64,000 bases of DNA from Croceivirga sp. (GTDB lineage: Bacteria > Bacteroidota > Bacteroidia > Flavobacteriales > Flavobacteriaceae): positions 1-64,000 of the forward strand of contig JANQKR010000046.1 in assembly GCA_028281025.1 (NCBI GenBank). Direction: 5' to 3'. The notes beneath the pieces are model-generated. The model was not told where the DNA came from. It ran no database searches and saw nothing but the letters and a program-made list of their open reading frames with translations. Both the position numbers and the translations under genes were made by a program. Of this stretch, positions 17,863-27,960 are shown in pieces. Numbering within the stretch: the stretch's first letter is position 1; every line of letters begins with the position of its first letter.

Positions 17863-20664
17863 ATGAAAAAAACTTTTATTGCAATTGTACACCTTTTTTT
17901 ACTGTTTTTCGCCAACGCCCAAAACATGGATTTGAACGGGTATATACCCTCTGACAAAGCTATTCATAAGGGCGTCTTGGACAACGGGCTTACCTATTAC
18001 ATATACCATACCGATGTGGTAGAGGGAGCTGCCAGCTATTATATAATCCAAAATGTGGGATCGATTCTTGAGAATGACGATCAGAGGGGATTAGCCCATT
18101 TTTTAGAACATATGGCCTTTAATGGCACCCAGAATTTTGAGGGCAAGGGTATCTTGAATACGCTCCAAAAGCATGGTGCCGTGTTTGGGAAGGACATCAA
18201 TGCCTTCACGAGTTTTGATGAGACAGTATATAATCTAAGCAACATTCCAACAAAGGACAATTTAATCGATACCTGTCTACTTGTTCTTCATGACTGGTCC
18301 AATTACCTGTCATTGTTGGATGAGGAAATTGATGCAGAGAGAGGTGTCATAAAGGAAGAATGGAGGACGAGCCAAACAGGGCAACGACGGATGCAAGAGG
18401 CAGGTTTACCGACAGCCTTCAATTACTCAAAGTATTCGGAGCGACTTCCGATTGGGACTATGGAGATTGTAGAAAACTTTGATTACAAAGCACTAAGGGA
18501 TTTTTATCACGATTGGTACCGAACAGATTTACAGGCAATTGCCGTAATCGGTGATGTTGATGTGGATAAAGTAGAAGTCAAGATTAAAAAGAGGTTCTCA
18601 AGCATTCCCGCCGTAAAGAACGCAAGGGAAAGGTTCACAGTGAAAATACCAGAAAATAAGGAGCTTCTGTACAATTTAGCGATGGATCCGGAAATTTCTA
18701 CCTCCAGTATACACTTTGGGATAAGACACGCAAAAACATCTTCAATGCGTACCGTTGGTGAGTTAAAGGAAAGTCTTCTTGAATCATTGGTGATGGCTGC
18801 TCTTACCTCGCGAATACGGGAGAAAACCCAAGATCCCAATGCCTCCTTTTTGGCCTCGCTGGTGCAATATGGTTCAATAACAAGGGCCAACAATTCCTTT
18901 GACATCTACATTGCACCAAAGCCAAATCGACAGCAAGAGGCTTTTAAAGAAGTGGTCACTGAAGTGGAGCGGGCAGTGAAGCATGGTTTTTTGAATTCTG
19001 AGATTGAGCGGGAAAAAAGTAAAATCTTCGCTAAGTACGAAAGGGAAATCGCTGGGAAGAATGACCGCGCACATTTCTTTATAGCTACGGACATCCGATC
19101 CAATTATAATGAGCAACACATGATACCCGATATTGAAAAAGAGTATGAAATTGCCAAGGCGATTTTAGGACAGATTACGCAAGAAGAAGTAAGCAGTACC
19201 CTAAATAGACTATATACTAAAAAGAACAGGTATGTGAATGTGACCGGGGTTCGTGGAGAAAACAATTTGTCAAAACAAGAGGTTGTGGACATAATTACGG
19301 AAGTTGAAACCGATGAAGGAATAGGCCCTTATACCGAGACACTTGGCAACAAGACCTTGATGTCAAATGTGAACATCAATGTGGGGAATATTACGAAGGA
19401 GGAAAAAAACAAAGAATTAAATTCCTCTACATATACCCTGAGCAATGGCATTAAAGTATATTACAAATACTCCGATAGGGAAAAGGATCAGGTGACATTA
19501 AATGCAATAAGCCATGGAGGTATTTCTTTACTTGAGGATGAAAACGTACCATCAGCAGAGGTTTTGTTTCAACTAGTAAGTATTTCCGGAGTCGGGGACT
19601 ATTCCGCTGCAGATTTACAGAAGGTGTTGGCAGGGAAGAATGTTATGTTGAGCCCGGGACTCGACGAAACCACTGAAAGGCTAACGGGAAATTCTACGAC
19701 CAAAGATGTGGAGACCATGCTTCAATTGGCCCATTTATATTTGGTAAACCCCCGATTTGATGAAAAATCATTTGAGGTGTTACAGGAAGCCAACAAGTCC
19801 ATACTACAGGCCCGTCAAAATAGCATTAATGAAAAAATCAACGACAGCATTACAACAACCTTATATGGTACCAATCATCCCAGAAAAAGAATTATGGATG
19901 AAGGCTATATCGATGAAATAGGATTGGATAAGATAAAATCAATTTACCATGATCGCTTCACAAATGCGGCGGATTTTGAATTTTATATTGTTGGTGATGT
20001 AAGTGGAGACCAACTTAAACCGCTATTGGAAAAGTACATTGCCAGTATTCCAACAGAAAAAGCCAAGGAAAACTTCAAGGATTTGGATACAAATTGGAAA
20101 TCGAAGACCATTGATAGGGATGTCTTCCTGAAAATGGAGGATGCAAAGGCAAACGTTAACATTGCATACAAGGTTCAGGAAGCATATACACCTAAAAGTA
20201 AGATCATTAACAAGGCAATTGGAGACCTGATGCAACTAAGGTTGACCGAACGATTGAGAGAACAGGAGGGAGGGGTATACAGTCCGAGAATTTGGGGAAG
20301 TATGTTCAAAGAACCAAAATCCATTGCTTATCTCACTACCTCATTTGATTGTAATCCGGATTTAGCCGATAAATTGGCCACTATTGTCCATGAAGAATTG
20401 GAAAAGCTTTCCAAAGGAATTGTCATAGAAGCGGATTTTGAGAAAACTCGAATCAATTTTCTCAAAGAACGCGAACAGTTCAAAAACTATAATAGATATG
20501 ATATGGACCTTTTGACCACATATTACAGGGATGGTTACAACGAATCCGATAGAAAGAACTTTGAAGATATCGTTGAAAAAATGAGTGTGAAGGACATCAA
20601 AGAATTGGCTCAAAAGCTTAGAAAAGGACAAAAATTTGAGATAATCTTTAAACCGGAAAGTTGA
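17863..20664 (+). CDS. M16-family zinc protease (insulinase/PqqL-like), exported
   Basis: A 933-residue pitrilysin-family metallopeptidase that digests peptides in the periplasm. Cleavable signal peptide MKKTFIAIVHLFLLFFANAQ. The first M16 domain holds the inverted zinc motif HxxEH at residues 79-83 (LAHFLEHMAFNGTQ), with the distal glutamate in ERGVIKEEWR about 75 residues later. Two M16C-type middle domains follow (DFYHDWYRTDLQAIAVIGDV), then a second inactive M16 half (LSNGIKVYYKYSDREKDQV; IYHDRFTNAADFEFYIVGDV). Length and order fit the full four-domain subfamily common in Bacteroidota. Its place between thioredoxin-like lipoproteins and DsbD supports a role in breaking down a disulfide-containing peptide brought in by SusCD. 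Confidence 0.93.
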   Translation: MKKTFIAIVHLFLLFFANAQNMDLNGYIPSDKAIHKGVLDNGLTYYIYHTDVVEGAASYYIIQNVGSILENDDQRGLAHFLEHMAFNGTQNFEGKGILNTLQKHGAVFGKDINAFTSFDETVYNLSNIPTKDNLIDTCLLVLHDWSNYLSLLDEEIDAERGVIKEEWRTSQTGQRRMQEAGLPTAFNYSKYSERLPIGTMEIVENFDYKALRDFYHDWYRTDLQAIAVIGDVDVDKVEVKIKKRFSSIPAVKNARERFTVKIPENKELLYNLAMDPEISTSSIHFGIRHAKTSSMRTVGELKESLLESLVMAALTSRIREKTQDPNASFLASLVQYGSITRANNSFDIYIAPKPNRQQEAFKEVVTEVERAVKHGFLNSEIEREKSKIFAKYEREIAGKNDRAHFFIATDIRSNYNEQHMIPDIEKEYEIAKAILGQITQEEVSSTLNRLYTKKNRYVNVTGVRGENNLSKQEVVDIITEVETDEGIGPYTETLGNKTLMSNVNINVGNITKEEKNKELNSSTYTLSNGIKVYYKYSDREKDQVTLNAISHGGISLLEDENVPSAEVLFQLVSISGVGDYSAADLQKVLAGKNVMLSPGLDETTERLTGNSTTKDVETMLQLAHLYLVNPRFDEKSFEVLQEANKSILQARQNSINEKINDSITTTLYGTNHPRKRIMDEGYIDEIGLDKIKSIYHDRFTNAADFEFYIVGDVSGDQLKPLLEKYIASIPTEKAKENFKDLDTNWKSKTIDRDVFLKMEDAKANVNIAYKVQEAYTPKSKIINKAIGDLMQLRLTERLREQEGGVYSPRIWGSMFKEPKSIAYLTTSFDCNPDLADKLATIVHEELEKLSKGIVIEADFEKTRINFLKEREQFKNYNRYDMDLLTTYYRDGYNESDRKNFEDIVEKMSVKDIKELAQKLRKGQKFEIIFKPES

Positions 20665-20683
20665 TTCTATCTTGGTCCTTGGA

Positions 20684-20701
20684 CCTTTTTTGGATATATA
20701 C
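20684..20701 (+). terminator. Terminator after the M16 gene
   Basis: GGTCC-TT-GGACC (20684-20695), effectively GGTC with a 4-base loop, is followed by six T. It lies 20 bp past the protease stop codon. The stem is short, so termination may be partial. Confidence 0.55.
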
Positions 20702-20727
20702 ACTACCTCAGGTATGGTATAAAAACG

Positions 20728-20756
20728 GAATCAGGGGTTGACCAATCCCCTGATTC
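20728..20756 (+). promoter_or_regulatory. Leader hairpin before the dsbD-like gene
   Basis: A perfect 10-bp stem, GAATCAGGGG (20728-20737) with CCCCTGATTC (20747-20756), and a 9-base loop end 16 bp before the ATG. On the plus strand no T-run follows, which argues for a stability or translational-control element rather than a terminator. On the minus strand the stem would be followed by CGTTTTT. Confidence 0.55.
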
Positions 20757-20772
20757 ATAAAAACAGTAGGTC

Positions 20773-22785
20773 ATGAGAAAGAACCTTTTCTTGATTATTT
20801 TCATTTTTTTGGGATTTGCGACTAGTTCGGCACAAATCTTTGACCCCATTGAGTGGTCTACTTCAGTGGAAAAGCTCTCGGAAACCGAATATAAATTGGT
20901 TTCCATGGCCGTAATCGAGGAGGGTTGGCACCTGTATTCCCAAGATGTTCCCAAGGATGGCCCCATTCCCACCCAATTCACATATGACGAACAAGCGGGA
21001 TCGGTCATATTACTGGGAGGTACCATGGAGCAGGAGGGCCATACGGTAAATGACCCTATTTTCAATATGGAAATAAAGTTCTTTGAAAAAGAAGCTGTTT
21101 TTGAACAAAGGGTTCGGGTTGATTCCGAAGTAAATTGGATTTCCGGTACTGTTGAATTCATGGTGTGTGATGATGAACGTTGCCTACCTCCGACTGAAGA
21201 GCAATTGGTGTTTCGAGTTGGCAGAAGAAAAAGTGTTGACAAGGACAGTACCAAGGAGGGGTTGACCGATGAGAGTGAAGTTCATGAAAATGAAGGGGCT
21301 ACAAAAAGTGGTATCAGTTCAACTGGCGATAAGGGACTTTGGACAATTTTCATCATTGCGTTCCTATCCGGTTTTGCAGCGTTACTGACCCCATGTGTTT
21401 TTCCCATGATTCCGTTGACGGTCAGCTTCTTTACCAAGCAGAGCAAAAATAAGGCCGCAGGTATCCGAAATGCAGTCTTCTATGGAATTTCCATTATCGT
21501 GATTTACGTGCTCTTGGGCAGTGCTGTCACTGCGATTTTTGGTGCCGATTCACTCAATGCTCTGGCCACGAACGTATGGTTCAATATTATTTTCTTTCTG
21601 TTATTGGTGGTTTTTGCAATTTCTTTTTTAGGTGCATTTGAAATCACTTTGCCCAGTTCTTGGGCCAATAAGATCGATGAGCAATCGTATAAACGTAGTG
21701 GACTTGTGGCCATATTCTTTATGGCCCTGGCCCTGGCCATAGTTTCCTTTTCCTGTACGGGACCCATTGTGGGCACACTGTTGGTCGAGGCAGCCTCAAA
21801 AGGAGGCTTGGCCCCTATTATTGGAATGTTAGGGTTTTCCCTAGCAATTGCCTTGCCCTTTGCATTATTTGCTGCCTTTCCCGGATGGTTGAACTCATTG
21901 CCAAAGTCAGGAGGGTGGTTGAATACCGTTAAGGGGGTACTTGGATTTTTGGAACTGGCTTTGGCTTTTAAATTCCTTTCACAGGCAGATTTGGTTTTAC
22001 AGTTACATATATTGGAAAGGGAGGTTTTCATTGCGATATGGATTGCCATATTCGGAACCATGTCGCTATACTTACTGGGAAAAATCCAATTACCATATGA
22101 TTCACCATTGTCGCACATTTCAGTAGGGAGATTGGGTCTTGCGTTACTAACACTTTCCTTTACAATCTATATGGTTCCGGGATTATGGGGTGCACCATTG
22201 AACTTGATCAGTGCCTTCCCCCCGCCTTTGGAATACAGTGAGTCACCTTATGGTGTGGGCAATTCCAAGTCTGGAGGAGCTGTTTCAACAGCTACGGACC
22301 ACAGTAGCCTTCCGGATGGGGGGCATTTATTGGCACCCCATGATATCTTGGCCTTCAATGATTATGATAAAGGGTTGGCCTACGCAAGAAAGGTAGGAAA
22401 ACCAGTGATGATAGACTTTACGGGATGGGCCTGTGTAAACTGTCGTAAGATGGAACAGAACGTATGGCCCAAACCAAAGGTCTTGGATGTTCTGAAGAAC
22501 AAGGTAGTGCTAATTTCATTGTACGTGGATGATAAGAGACCACTACCTGATGGTCAAGTAGTGGAATCGAGATTAAGACCTGGAAAAAAACTGAAATATA
22601 TAGGACAAAAATGGAGCGAACTCCAAACCTTGAAGTATGGAGCTAATTCGCAACCCTACTACGTATTGATGGACCATAAAGAAATCAACTTGATAGAACC
22701 TGTGGCCTATAAACCTGATGCTGAAGAATATTTTGAATGGCTGTCCAAAGGGATAGACAATTTTAAAGCTTCAACTATCGAATAA
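20773..22785 (+). CDS. dsbD: DsbD-family thiol:disulfide interchange protein
   Basis: This 670-residue inner-membrane electron conduit passes reducing power from cytoplasmic thioredoxin to periplasmic thiols. After the signal peptide ([20 protein letters not shown]) comes the N-terminal alpha domain (about 20-150; [31 protein letters not shown]). A transmembrane beta domain of about eight helices (about 190-490) carries the redox cysteines in [17 protein letters not shown] and [13 protein letters not shown]. The C-terminal thioredoxin-like gamma domain has CxxC at residues 554-557 ([18 protein letters not shown]). All three domains and their cysteine pairs are present, so it should be active. 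The upstream WCGPC lipoproteins are its likely clients. Confidence 0.94.
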   Translation: MRKNLFLIIFIFLGFATSSAQIFDPIEWSTSVEKLSETEYKLVSMAVIEEGWHLYSQDVPKDGPIPTQFTYDEQAGSVILLGGTMEQEGHTVNDPIFNMEIKFFEKEAVFEQRVRVDSEVNWISGTVEFMVCDDERCLPPTEEQLVFRVGRRKSVDKDSTKEGLTDESEVHENEGATKSGISSTGDKGLWTIFIIAFLSGFAALLTPCVFPMIPLTVSFFTKQSKNKAAGIRNAVFYGISIIVIYVLLGSAVTAIFGADSLNALATNVWFNIIFFLLLVVFAISFLGAFEITLPSSWANKIDEQSYKRSGLVAIFFMALALAIVSFSCTGPIVGTLLVEAASKGGLAPIIGMLGFSLAIALPFALFAAFPGWLNSLPKSGGWLNTVKGVLGFLELALAFKFLSQADLVLQLHILEREVFIAIWIAIFGTMSLYLLGKIQLPYDSPLSHISVGRLGLALLTLSFTIYMVPGLWGAPLNLISAFPPPLEYSESPYGVGNSKSGGAVSTATDHSSLPDGGHLLAPHDILAFNDYDKGLAYARKVGKPVMIDFTGWACVNCRKMEQNVWPKPKVLDVLKNKVVLISLYVDDKRPLPDGQVVESRLRPGKKLKYIGQKWSELQTLKYGANSQPYYVLMDHKEINLIEPVAYKPDAEEYFEWLSKGIDNFKASTIE

Positions 22786-22812
22786 TCGATGGTTGGTCTA
22801 TCGATTGATAAA

Positions 22813-22840
22813 ATTGCTTCGGTCCAATTGCCGAAGCAAT
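22813..22840 (+). promoter_or_regulatory. Intercistronic hairpin after dsbD
   Basis: A perfect 10-bp stem, ATTGCTTCGG (22813-22822) with CCGAAGCAAT (22831-22840), and an 8-base loop end 24 bp before the aminotransferase ATG. The bases that follow (TATACTAAAC) are not a U-tract, so it is not a classical terminator on this strand. Confidence 0.55.
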
Positions 22841-22864
22841 TATACTAAACGCTAAAATCAAAAG

Positions 22865-24364
22865 ATGAGAGAGCAGAACATTGTACAAGCGCTTAGTTCG
22901 GAATTGGAAGACTATTTTGAAACGTTCAGAATTAACACCATTGGAAATTCCTCGACTTTCCGGTCAGCATATGGTTCCAAGCCTCTGATTTATGCCGATT
23001 GGATTGCCAGTGGCAGACTCTATTGGCCTATAGAGGATGCCATACAAGAACAAATAGGACCCATGATGGCCAACACCCACTCCTACTCAAGTGAAACGGG
23101 CAAGGCCTCAACCTATTGCTACCAACATGCCAGACAATTGATAAAAAAACACGTAAATGCCAATGCGGACGATGTTTTGGTTACGACAGGGACTGGTATG
23201 ACTGGAGCTTTGGCGCGATTACAGCGATTAATGGGAATTCGATACAATGGGATACCAAAAGACAAAATATTCATATCGGAAAATGAAAGGCCCGTAGTTT
23301 TCATTACCCATATGGAACACCATTCAAATCAGGTCCCTTGGATGGAGACCATTGCCGATGTCGTTATTGTTCCCCACGGAAAGGATTTGCTCGTGGATCC
23401 AAAAGAATTGGAAAAGTTGTTGATTCAATATCAAGATAGGCCATTGAAAATAGGTTCATTCACTGCATGTTCCAATGTTACGGGTATCATAACCCCGTAC
23501 CATGAACTTGCCAAGATCATGCACAGGCATGGGGGAGTATGTTTTGTTGATTTTGCGGCATCTGCCCCCTATGTGGACATCAATATGCATCCCGAAGATT
23601 CAGAGGCAAGGCTGGACGCAATTTTCTTCTCCCCTCACAAATTTTTAGGAGGCCCCGGTAGTTGCGGTATCCTTGTATTCCATGAATCCCTTTACAACGC
23701 ATCCTGCCCCGATGTTCCAGGGGGAGGAAATGTCAAATGGACCGATCCTTGGGGGGGATACGGTTATTACAATGAGATTGAAACCTTGGAAGATGGAGGC
23801 ACTCCAGGTATCTTACAGACTATTCGGGCCGCTATGGCAATAAGTCTTAAAGAAAAAATGGGTGTTCGAAATATGGAAGAAAGGGAAATACAACTATTGG
23901 AACTATGTTTCACAGAGCTTAGTTCCATTGAGGGTCTTTATATTCTTGGTGATTTGCAAAGTCGGCGTATCGGATGCATATCTTTTGGTGTGAGAGGTAT
24001 CCACTACAACTTGATGGTACGTCTTTTAAATGATAGGTTTGGGATACAGGTAAGGGGTGGATGGTCCTGTGCCAGTACATATGGCCATCATCTATTGCAA
24101 ATCGGTAAGGAACAATCAAGAAAAATAATCAAAGATATCAAAGAACAGGATTTATCCAACAAGCCTGGATGGGTCAGGTTATCGCTTCATCCCGTTACCA
24201 CGAACGATGAATTACTGGTGATTTGTAATGCAATAAAGGAAGTGGTACAAAATGCGGATACATGGCAACAAGATTATAAATACAATCCTAAGACCAATGA
24301 ATTCAATCACCTTTTTCATAGGGATTATGAATTAATGCAGCAAGTACAACACTGGTTTGGTTAA
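22865..24364 (+). CDS. Class V aminotransferase-fold PLP enzyme
   Basis: A 499-residue PLP-dependent enzyme of the cysteine desulfurase/isopenicillin-N epimerase group, predicted cytoplasmic (no signal). The cofactor lysine is Lys259 in FFSPHKFLGGPGS. The cofactor Asp/His positions fit VCFVDFAASAPYVDIN, and the substrate-side motif is THSYSSETGKAS. The C-terminal part (RGGWSCASTYGHHLLQIG) has a Cys in roughly the place of the catalytic Cys loop of desulfurases, but without the usual spacing, so lyase activity on sulfur amino acids is only possible. At about 500 residues it is longer than the usual 400, with extra C-terminal helices. It is the last gene of the SusCD/thioredoxin cluster and could act on an imported amino acid, perhaps sulfur-containing. 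Confidence 0.85.
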   Translation: MREQNIVQALSSELEDYFETFRINTIGNSSTFRSAYGSKPLIYADWIASGRLYWPIEDAIQEQIGPMMANTHSYSSETGKASTYCYQHARQLIKKHVNANADDVLVTTGTGMTGALARLQRLMGIRYNGIPKDKIFISENERPVVFITHMEHHSNQVPWMETIADVVIVPHGKDLLVDPKELEKLLIQYQDRPLKIGSFTACSNVTGIITPYHELAKIMHRHGGVCFVDFAASAPYVDINMHPEDSEARLDAIFFSPHKFLGGPGSCGILVFHESLYNASCPDVPGGGNVKWTDPWGGYGYYNEIETLEDGGTPGILQTIRAAMAISLKEKMGVRNMEEREIQLLELCFTELSSIEGLYILGDLQSRRIGCISFGVRGIHYNLMVRLLNDRFGIQVRGGWSCASTYGHHLLQIGKEQSRKIIKDIKEQDLSNKPGWVRLSLHPVTTNDELLVICNAIKEVVQNADTWQQDYKYNPKTNEFNHLFHRDYELMQQVQHWFG

Positions 24365-24740
24365 TCATTCACCACAATGTTGGTTTTGGCACTGCTATAC
24401 TCTTTGCCCTGGTAAACTCTAAAAAATTAGAATCTATTTAATGGATTAGGGCTAATGTTTAGATAAGAAACCCAAAAAAAGCAAGTTAATAGGACTCTTT
24501 TGGCGGAAGGAGTAGATTCCCAAGAAAGGTTCATTTAATGGGACTGCAGTGAATCCTTAGTGAGATATCTTAAACGTGTCCTTTGATACCAAAATCCATT
24601 TGTTTGCTCTTTTTCATTTTTGAGAAAAAGATCTACTAATATTATTAAGTTCATCATATAGTAAGAGAGAATTGTTCATTGAACTGTTTTATGATTTAAG
24701 AACTTTTATTCATTTTAAGATTGAGGCATGTAGTCGGGTA
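24365..24740. other. 376-bp intergenic region, nothing recognised
   Basis: AT-rich space between convergent genes. Both strands were read; no gene fragment, strong hairpin or known motif is visible. All frames are broken by frequent stops. Confidence 0.5.
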
Positions 24741-26201
24741 TTACTTAAAACCATTCGGAAAGCCTGAAATTTCCAATCCCCAAACAAGGGGCAGTAGAAA
24801 GTAAACTACTACCGTTGCGATGATAATGCTTATGAGATTCATCCATAGTCCCGCTTTTATCATTTTGGGTATGGTGAGCAGTCCAGACCCAAAAACCACA
24901 GCGTTAGGAGGTGTGGCAACCGGAAGCATAAAGGCACAAGAAGCCGCTATTGTGGTGGCTATCATCAAAAAATAGGGATGCACATCAATAGTGATTGCCA
25001 ATGCGGCCAAAACCGGCATCAACATGGCAGCAGTTGCTACATTTGAAGTAATCTCTGTCAGAAAGTTGACTACGATGATAATGGCCAAAACCAATAGTAT
25101 GGCAGGGAAGACTTCGAAAAGGGTTAATCGGTTACCGATCCATTCGGCAAGGCCAGACGTTTTGAATCCCTCCGCCAATGCCAGTCCACCACCAAAAAGA
25201 AGCAAGATGCCCCAAGGGATGGTCTCCGCAGCTTTCCAATCCATAATACCGGATTGTCTTCCTCTTTTAGAGGGAATGATAAAAAGTGCCAAGGCCCCAG
25301 CAATAGCGATAAGGGTATCGTTAATACCGGGCAATAGCTTTTTCAATAAGAAGGAACTGCAAATCCATAAGATTGCAACAACTGCAAAAACAATTAGGGC
25401 CATACGCTCTTCATATTTGATTTTTCCCAGAGCCTTCAATTGTGCTTTTATGGCGTTCTTGCCACCAGGAATGCCCTCAACCTTTTCTTTAAAAACTACT
25501 TTGGTCAAGTACAGCCAACCCAGTAACAGCATAACCATTGAGAAGGGTAGCCCTAAGAGCATCCATTGCGCGAAAGTAATGGACTCACCATAAAGATCTT
25601 CCGCGATACCAACAAAAATTACATTTGTAGGAGTACCAATGATGGTTGCAATGCCCCCAATGGAACATCCATAGGCCATGGACAACATTAATGAAATACC
25701 CATCTTTTTCCGTAATGCTTCCTCCGCTTTTATCTGCGAGATTACGGCCAGCCCTATAGGTAGCATCATTACAGCGGTTGCAGTATTTGAAATCCACATG
25801 CTCAAAAAAGCTGTGGCAATCATAAAACCAAGTATGACCTTGTTCCAATTACTACCAATGGCATTTATAATGTTGAGGGCGATACGTTTATGTAGATTGG
25901 TTTTTTCAATGGCCACAGCGATGATAAAACCTCCGAGAAACAGAAAAATCATTTGATTGGCAAAAGCGCTGGCAGTATCTTTTACCGACATCACACCGGT
26001 CAACGGAAAAAGCACAAAAGGTAATAGGGCTGTGGCTGAAATAGGAATGGCTTCGGTTATCCACCAAATGGATATCCACGCTGCGGTTGCTAAGGTGGCC
26101 TTACCTTCGTTCGACAAGCCATCCACATTAAAAAGAAAAAGTATAATGAAGAATGATAAAGGGCCAAGTATAAACCCTATTCTTTTTCCGTTAAAGATCA
26201 T
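24741..26201 (-). CDS. DASS/SLC13-family sodium-coupled anion symporter
   Basis: This 486-residue inner-membrane importer of dicarboxylates or related acid anions has about 11-12 hydrophobic segments. The family signatures are visible: ITEAIPISATALLPFVLFP near the N-terminus, the first SNT motif in FLSMWISNTATAVMMLPIGL, IGTPTNVIFVGI, and the second half LTEITSNVATAAMLMPVLAA with PVATPPNAVVFGSG. It follows the DhaKL-aldolase operon on the same strand but beyond that operon's terminator, so it has its own promoter or depends on read-through. In context a sugar acid or a product of the neighbouring dehydratases is a plausible cargo (inference). Confidence 0.93.
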   Translation of the reverse strand: MIFNGKRIGFILGPLSFFIILFLFNVDGLSNEGKATLATAAWISIWWITEAIPISATALLPFVLFPLTGVMSVKDTASAFANQMIFLFLGGFIIAVAIEKTNLHKRIALNIINAIGSNWNKVILGFMIATAFLSMWISNTATAVMMLPIGLAVISQIKAEEALRKKMGISLMLSMAYGCSIGGIATIIGTPTNVIFVGIAEDLYGESITFAQWMLLGLPFSMVMLLLGWLYLTKVVFKEKVEGIPGGKNAIKAQLKALGKIKYEERMALIVFAVVAILWICSSFLLKKLLPGINDTLIAIAGALALFIIPSKRGRQSGIMDWKAAETIPWGILLLFGGGLALAEGFKTSGLAEWIGNRLTLFEVFPAILLVLAIIIVVNFLTEITSNVATAAMLMPVLAALAITIDVHPYFLMIATTIAASCAFMLPVATPPNAVVFGSGLLTIPKMIKAGLWMNLISIIIATVVVYFLLPLVWGLEISGFPNGFK

Positions 26202-26237
26202 ATCATGATTTTACAGGTATTGGTAGCGTATGATTCT

Positions 26238-26263
26238 AAAAAAACTGCCCAGTTACGGGCAGT
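26238..26263 (-). terminator. Terminator of the dha operon (minus strand)
   Basis: ACTGCCC (26244-26250) pairs with GGGCAGT (26257-26263). Read on the minus strand, the stem is followed by seven T (complement of 26238-26244). It lies 37 bp past the DhaK stop. Confidence 0.88.
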
Positions 26264-26299
26264 CTTTTAACAAACTAACTCGAACTAAACTCGTTATCA

Positions 26300-27295
26300 T
26301 TAAAAAACTCTTATAGGCACTTCCGCAGGGGCATTCAATAGCGCTTCAAGCTCATTATCCAGTTTTAACAGCGTCAATGAGGCACCCGCCATTTCGAGTG
26401 AGGTGCAATACTCATTTACATAATTTTTAATAATGGTCAAGCCCCTTGCTTTGGCCATCTCAGCGGCTTTTCTGTAAAGGATGTACAATTCACTGATAGG
26501 TGTACCTCCAAGGCCATTGACCATTAACGCTACGCGGTCCCCAGATTGAAAAGGAAGGTCATCCGCAACTGCGTTGAAAAGCTCCTCGACAATTTCATCG
26601 GCAGTCTTCATTTTGTCCCGTCTTCTCCCAGGTTCACCGTGTATACCTACGCCCATTTCCATCTCACCATCGCTTATTTGGAAAATGGGGCTTCCCTTTG
26701 CAGGAGGTGTACAAGATGTGAGTGCAACTCCCATGGTACGTACCAAACCATTTACCTTATTTCCAAGTTTGACTAAAGCATCTAAATCTGTTCCTTGCTC
26801 TGAAGCCGCCCCTACAGCCTTAATGACAAAAAAGTTACCGGCCACACCGCGTCTACCTATGGTATGGGTACTATCTTTTACGGATACATCGTCATCGACC
26901 ATTATACCTTTTACATTGATTCCTTCGGCAAGAGCCATTTCTTCGGCCATTTGCCACGCCATCTTGTCCCCTTGATAATTGTTTACGATGTACAGTACCC
27001 CTTTAGGACCATTCATACGCTTGATACATTCATAACAGAAATCCACCGGAGGAGCTGCAAATACGTTTCCAGGACATGCGGCATCCAGCATGCCCTTGCC
27101 CACTGCCATTATATGAGCAGGCTCATGGCCGCTACCGGACCCCTGAACAATAGCAACCTTGTCATTGGAGGGCATGTCACTTCTGTATATCATATTGTAT
27201 TCGGGTACGTATTTTAAAGTATCCGGATTGGCCATCACCAGGCCTTCGCACATTTCTGGAACAAAATTGTTCGGATCGTTAAAGAACTTGTTCAT
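26300..27295 (-). CDS. dhaK: Dihydroxyacetone kinase-type subunit DhaK
   Basis: The substrate-binding half of a two-subunit ketose kinase (331 residues, normal length). The substrate loop GSGSGHEPAH is at 52-61, the acidic residue in NYQGD at about 110, and the covalent-binding histidine at His219 in GVGIHGEPGRRR. The partner DhaL lies immediately upstream, 19 bp away, and no DhaM phosphotransferase is present, so ATP is the likely phosphate donor. Some DhaKL homologues act on erythrulose or other short ketoses instead of dihydroxyacetone. The dehydratase, aldolase and phosphatase neighbours suggest sugar-acid catabolism rather than glycerol use. Confidence 0.94.
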   Translation of the reverse strand: MNKFFNDPNNFVPEMCEGLVMANPDTLKYVPEYNMIYRSDMPSNDKVAIVQGSGSGHEPAHIMAVGKGMLDAACPGNVFAAPPVDFCYECIKRMNGPKGVLYIVNNYQGDKMAWQMAEEMALAEGINVKGIMVDDDVSVKDSTHTIGRRGVAGNFFVIKAVGAASEQGTDLDALVKLGNKVNGLVRTMGVALTSCTPPAKGSPIFQISDGEMEMGVGIHGEPGRRRDKMKTADEIVEELFNAVADDLPFQSGDRVALMVNGLGGTPISELYILYRKAAEMAKARGLTIIKNYVNEYCTSLEMAGASLTLLKLDNELEALLNAPAEVPIRVF

Positions 27296-27314
27296 ATTTC
27301 TAGTTTTGATTCCG

Positions 27315-27959
27315 TTATTGAGTGAATGCCTTGTTCATGTTGTTCATAATGGTCGCCACCGCAACGATACCTGGGTCTACGGTACCAATGGAACGTTCGC
27401 CAGTGAAACATTGACGGCCTCTTTTGGCCTGAAGGTTTTTAGTATCCTCTATGGATTGCGTAGCGGCCTCCGAAGCGGTTTTCAATGCCCTTTTCCAACA
27501 ATCGGGAGCATCGGATTTAACTTCTGCCAATGCATTTCTGGTTGGGATGAGGGCATCTATCAGGGTTTTGTCCCCAGGCTGCGCCCCTCCTCGCTGCATA
27601 ATACCTTCTATAGCGCTATCGAAAATATTTACGATATCGGTTAGATTTAAATCATCCTTCTCTCGGCTGTAAATCGCAGCACGCATAAAAGCAGTTCCCC
27701 AAATGGGTCCCGAGCTACCACCTACATGGCTAGTGGTCAACATGGCCACTTTCATGAGAAAGGCATTGATGTTGGTTCTGGGAAGGGTGTCCCACTGCTC
27801 TCGAATTACCTGAAATCCTGTGGCAAGACTGTTTCCAAAGTCTCCGTCCCCGGCGAGTCCGTCCAGTTCGGAAAAGTAATCTTCGTTCTCGAAAGCGGTA
27901 TCCATAATTACCTGGACTGCTTTCTCAACTTCCACTAGGGTTATGTTCTTATTTGCCAT
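27315..27959 (-). CDS. dhaL: Dihydroxyacetone kinase-type subunit DhaL
   Basis: The nucleotide-binding half of the DhaKL kinase (214 residues). The metal/phosphate aspartates are in LDGLAGDGDFGNSLATGF (Asp33, Asp38, Asp40), followed by the glycine-rich TTSHVGGSSGPIWGTAF and GDKTLIDALIP. The common His in the loop is replaced by Phe (GDGDFGNS), as in ATP-dependent relatives. It starts 1 bp past the end of the HAD gene, so translation is probably coupled. Confidence 0.93.
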   Translation of the reverse strand: MANKNITLVEVEKAVQVIMDTAFENEDYFSELDGLAGDGDFGNSLATGFQVIREQWDTLPRTNINAFLMKVAMLTTSHVGGSSGPIWGTAFMRAAIYSREKDDLNLTDIVNIFDSAIEGIMQRGGAQPGDKTLIDALIPTRNALAEVKSDAPDCWKRALKTASEAATQSIEDTKNLQAKRGRQCFTGERSIGTVDPGIVAVATIMNNMNKAFTQ

Positions 27960-27960
27960 G

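Noticed and set aside
21504-22118. 204-codon minus-strand frame
   Set aside because: Shadow of the dsbD-like gene; no recognisable protein features.
24991-25593. 200-codon frame on the plus strand
   Set aside because: It lies wholly inside the DASS transporter on the other strand and has low-complexity composition.
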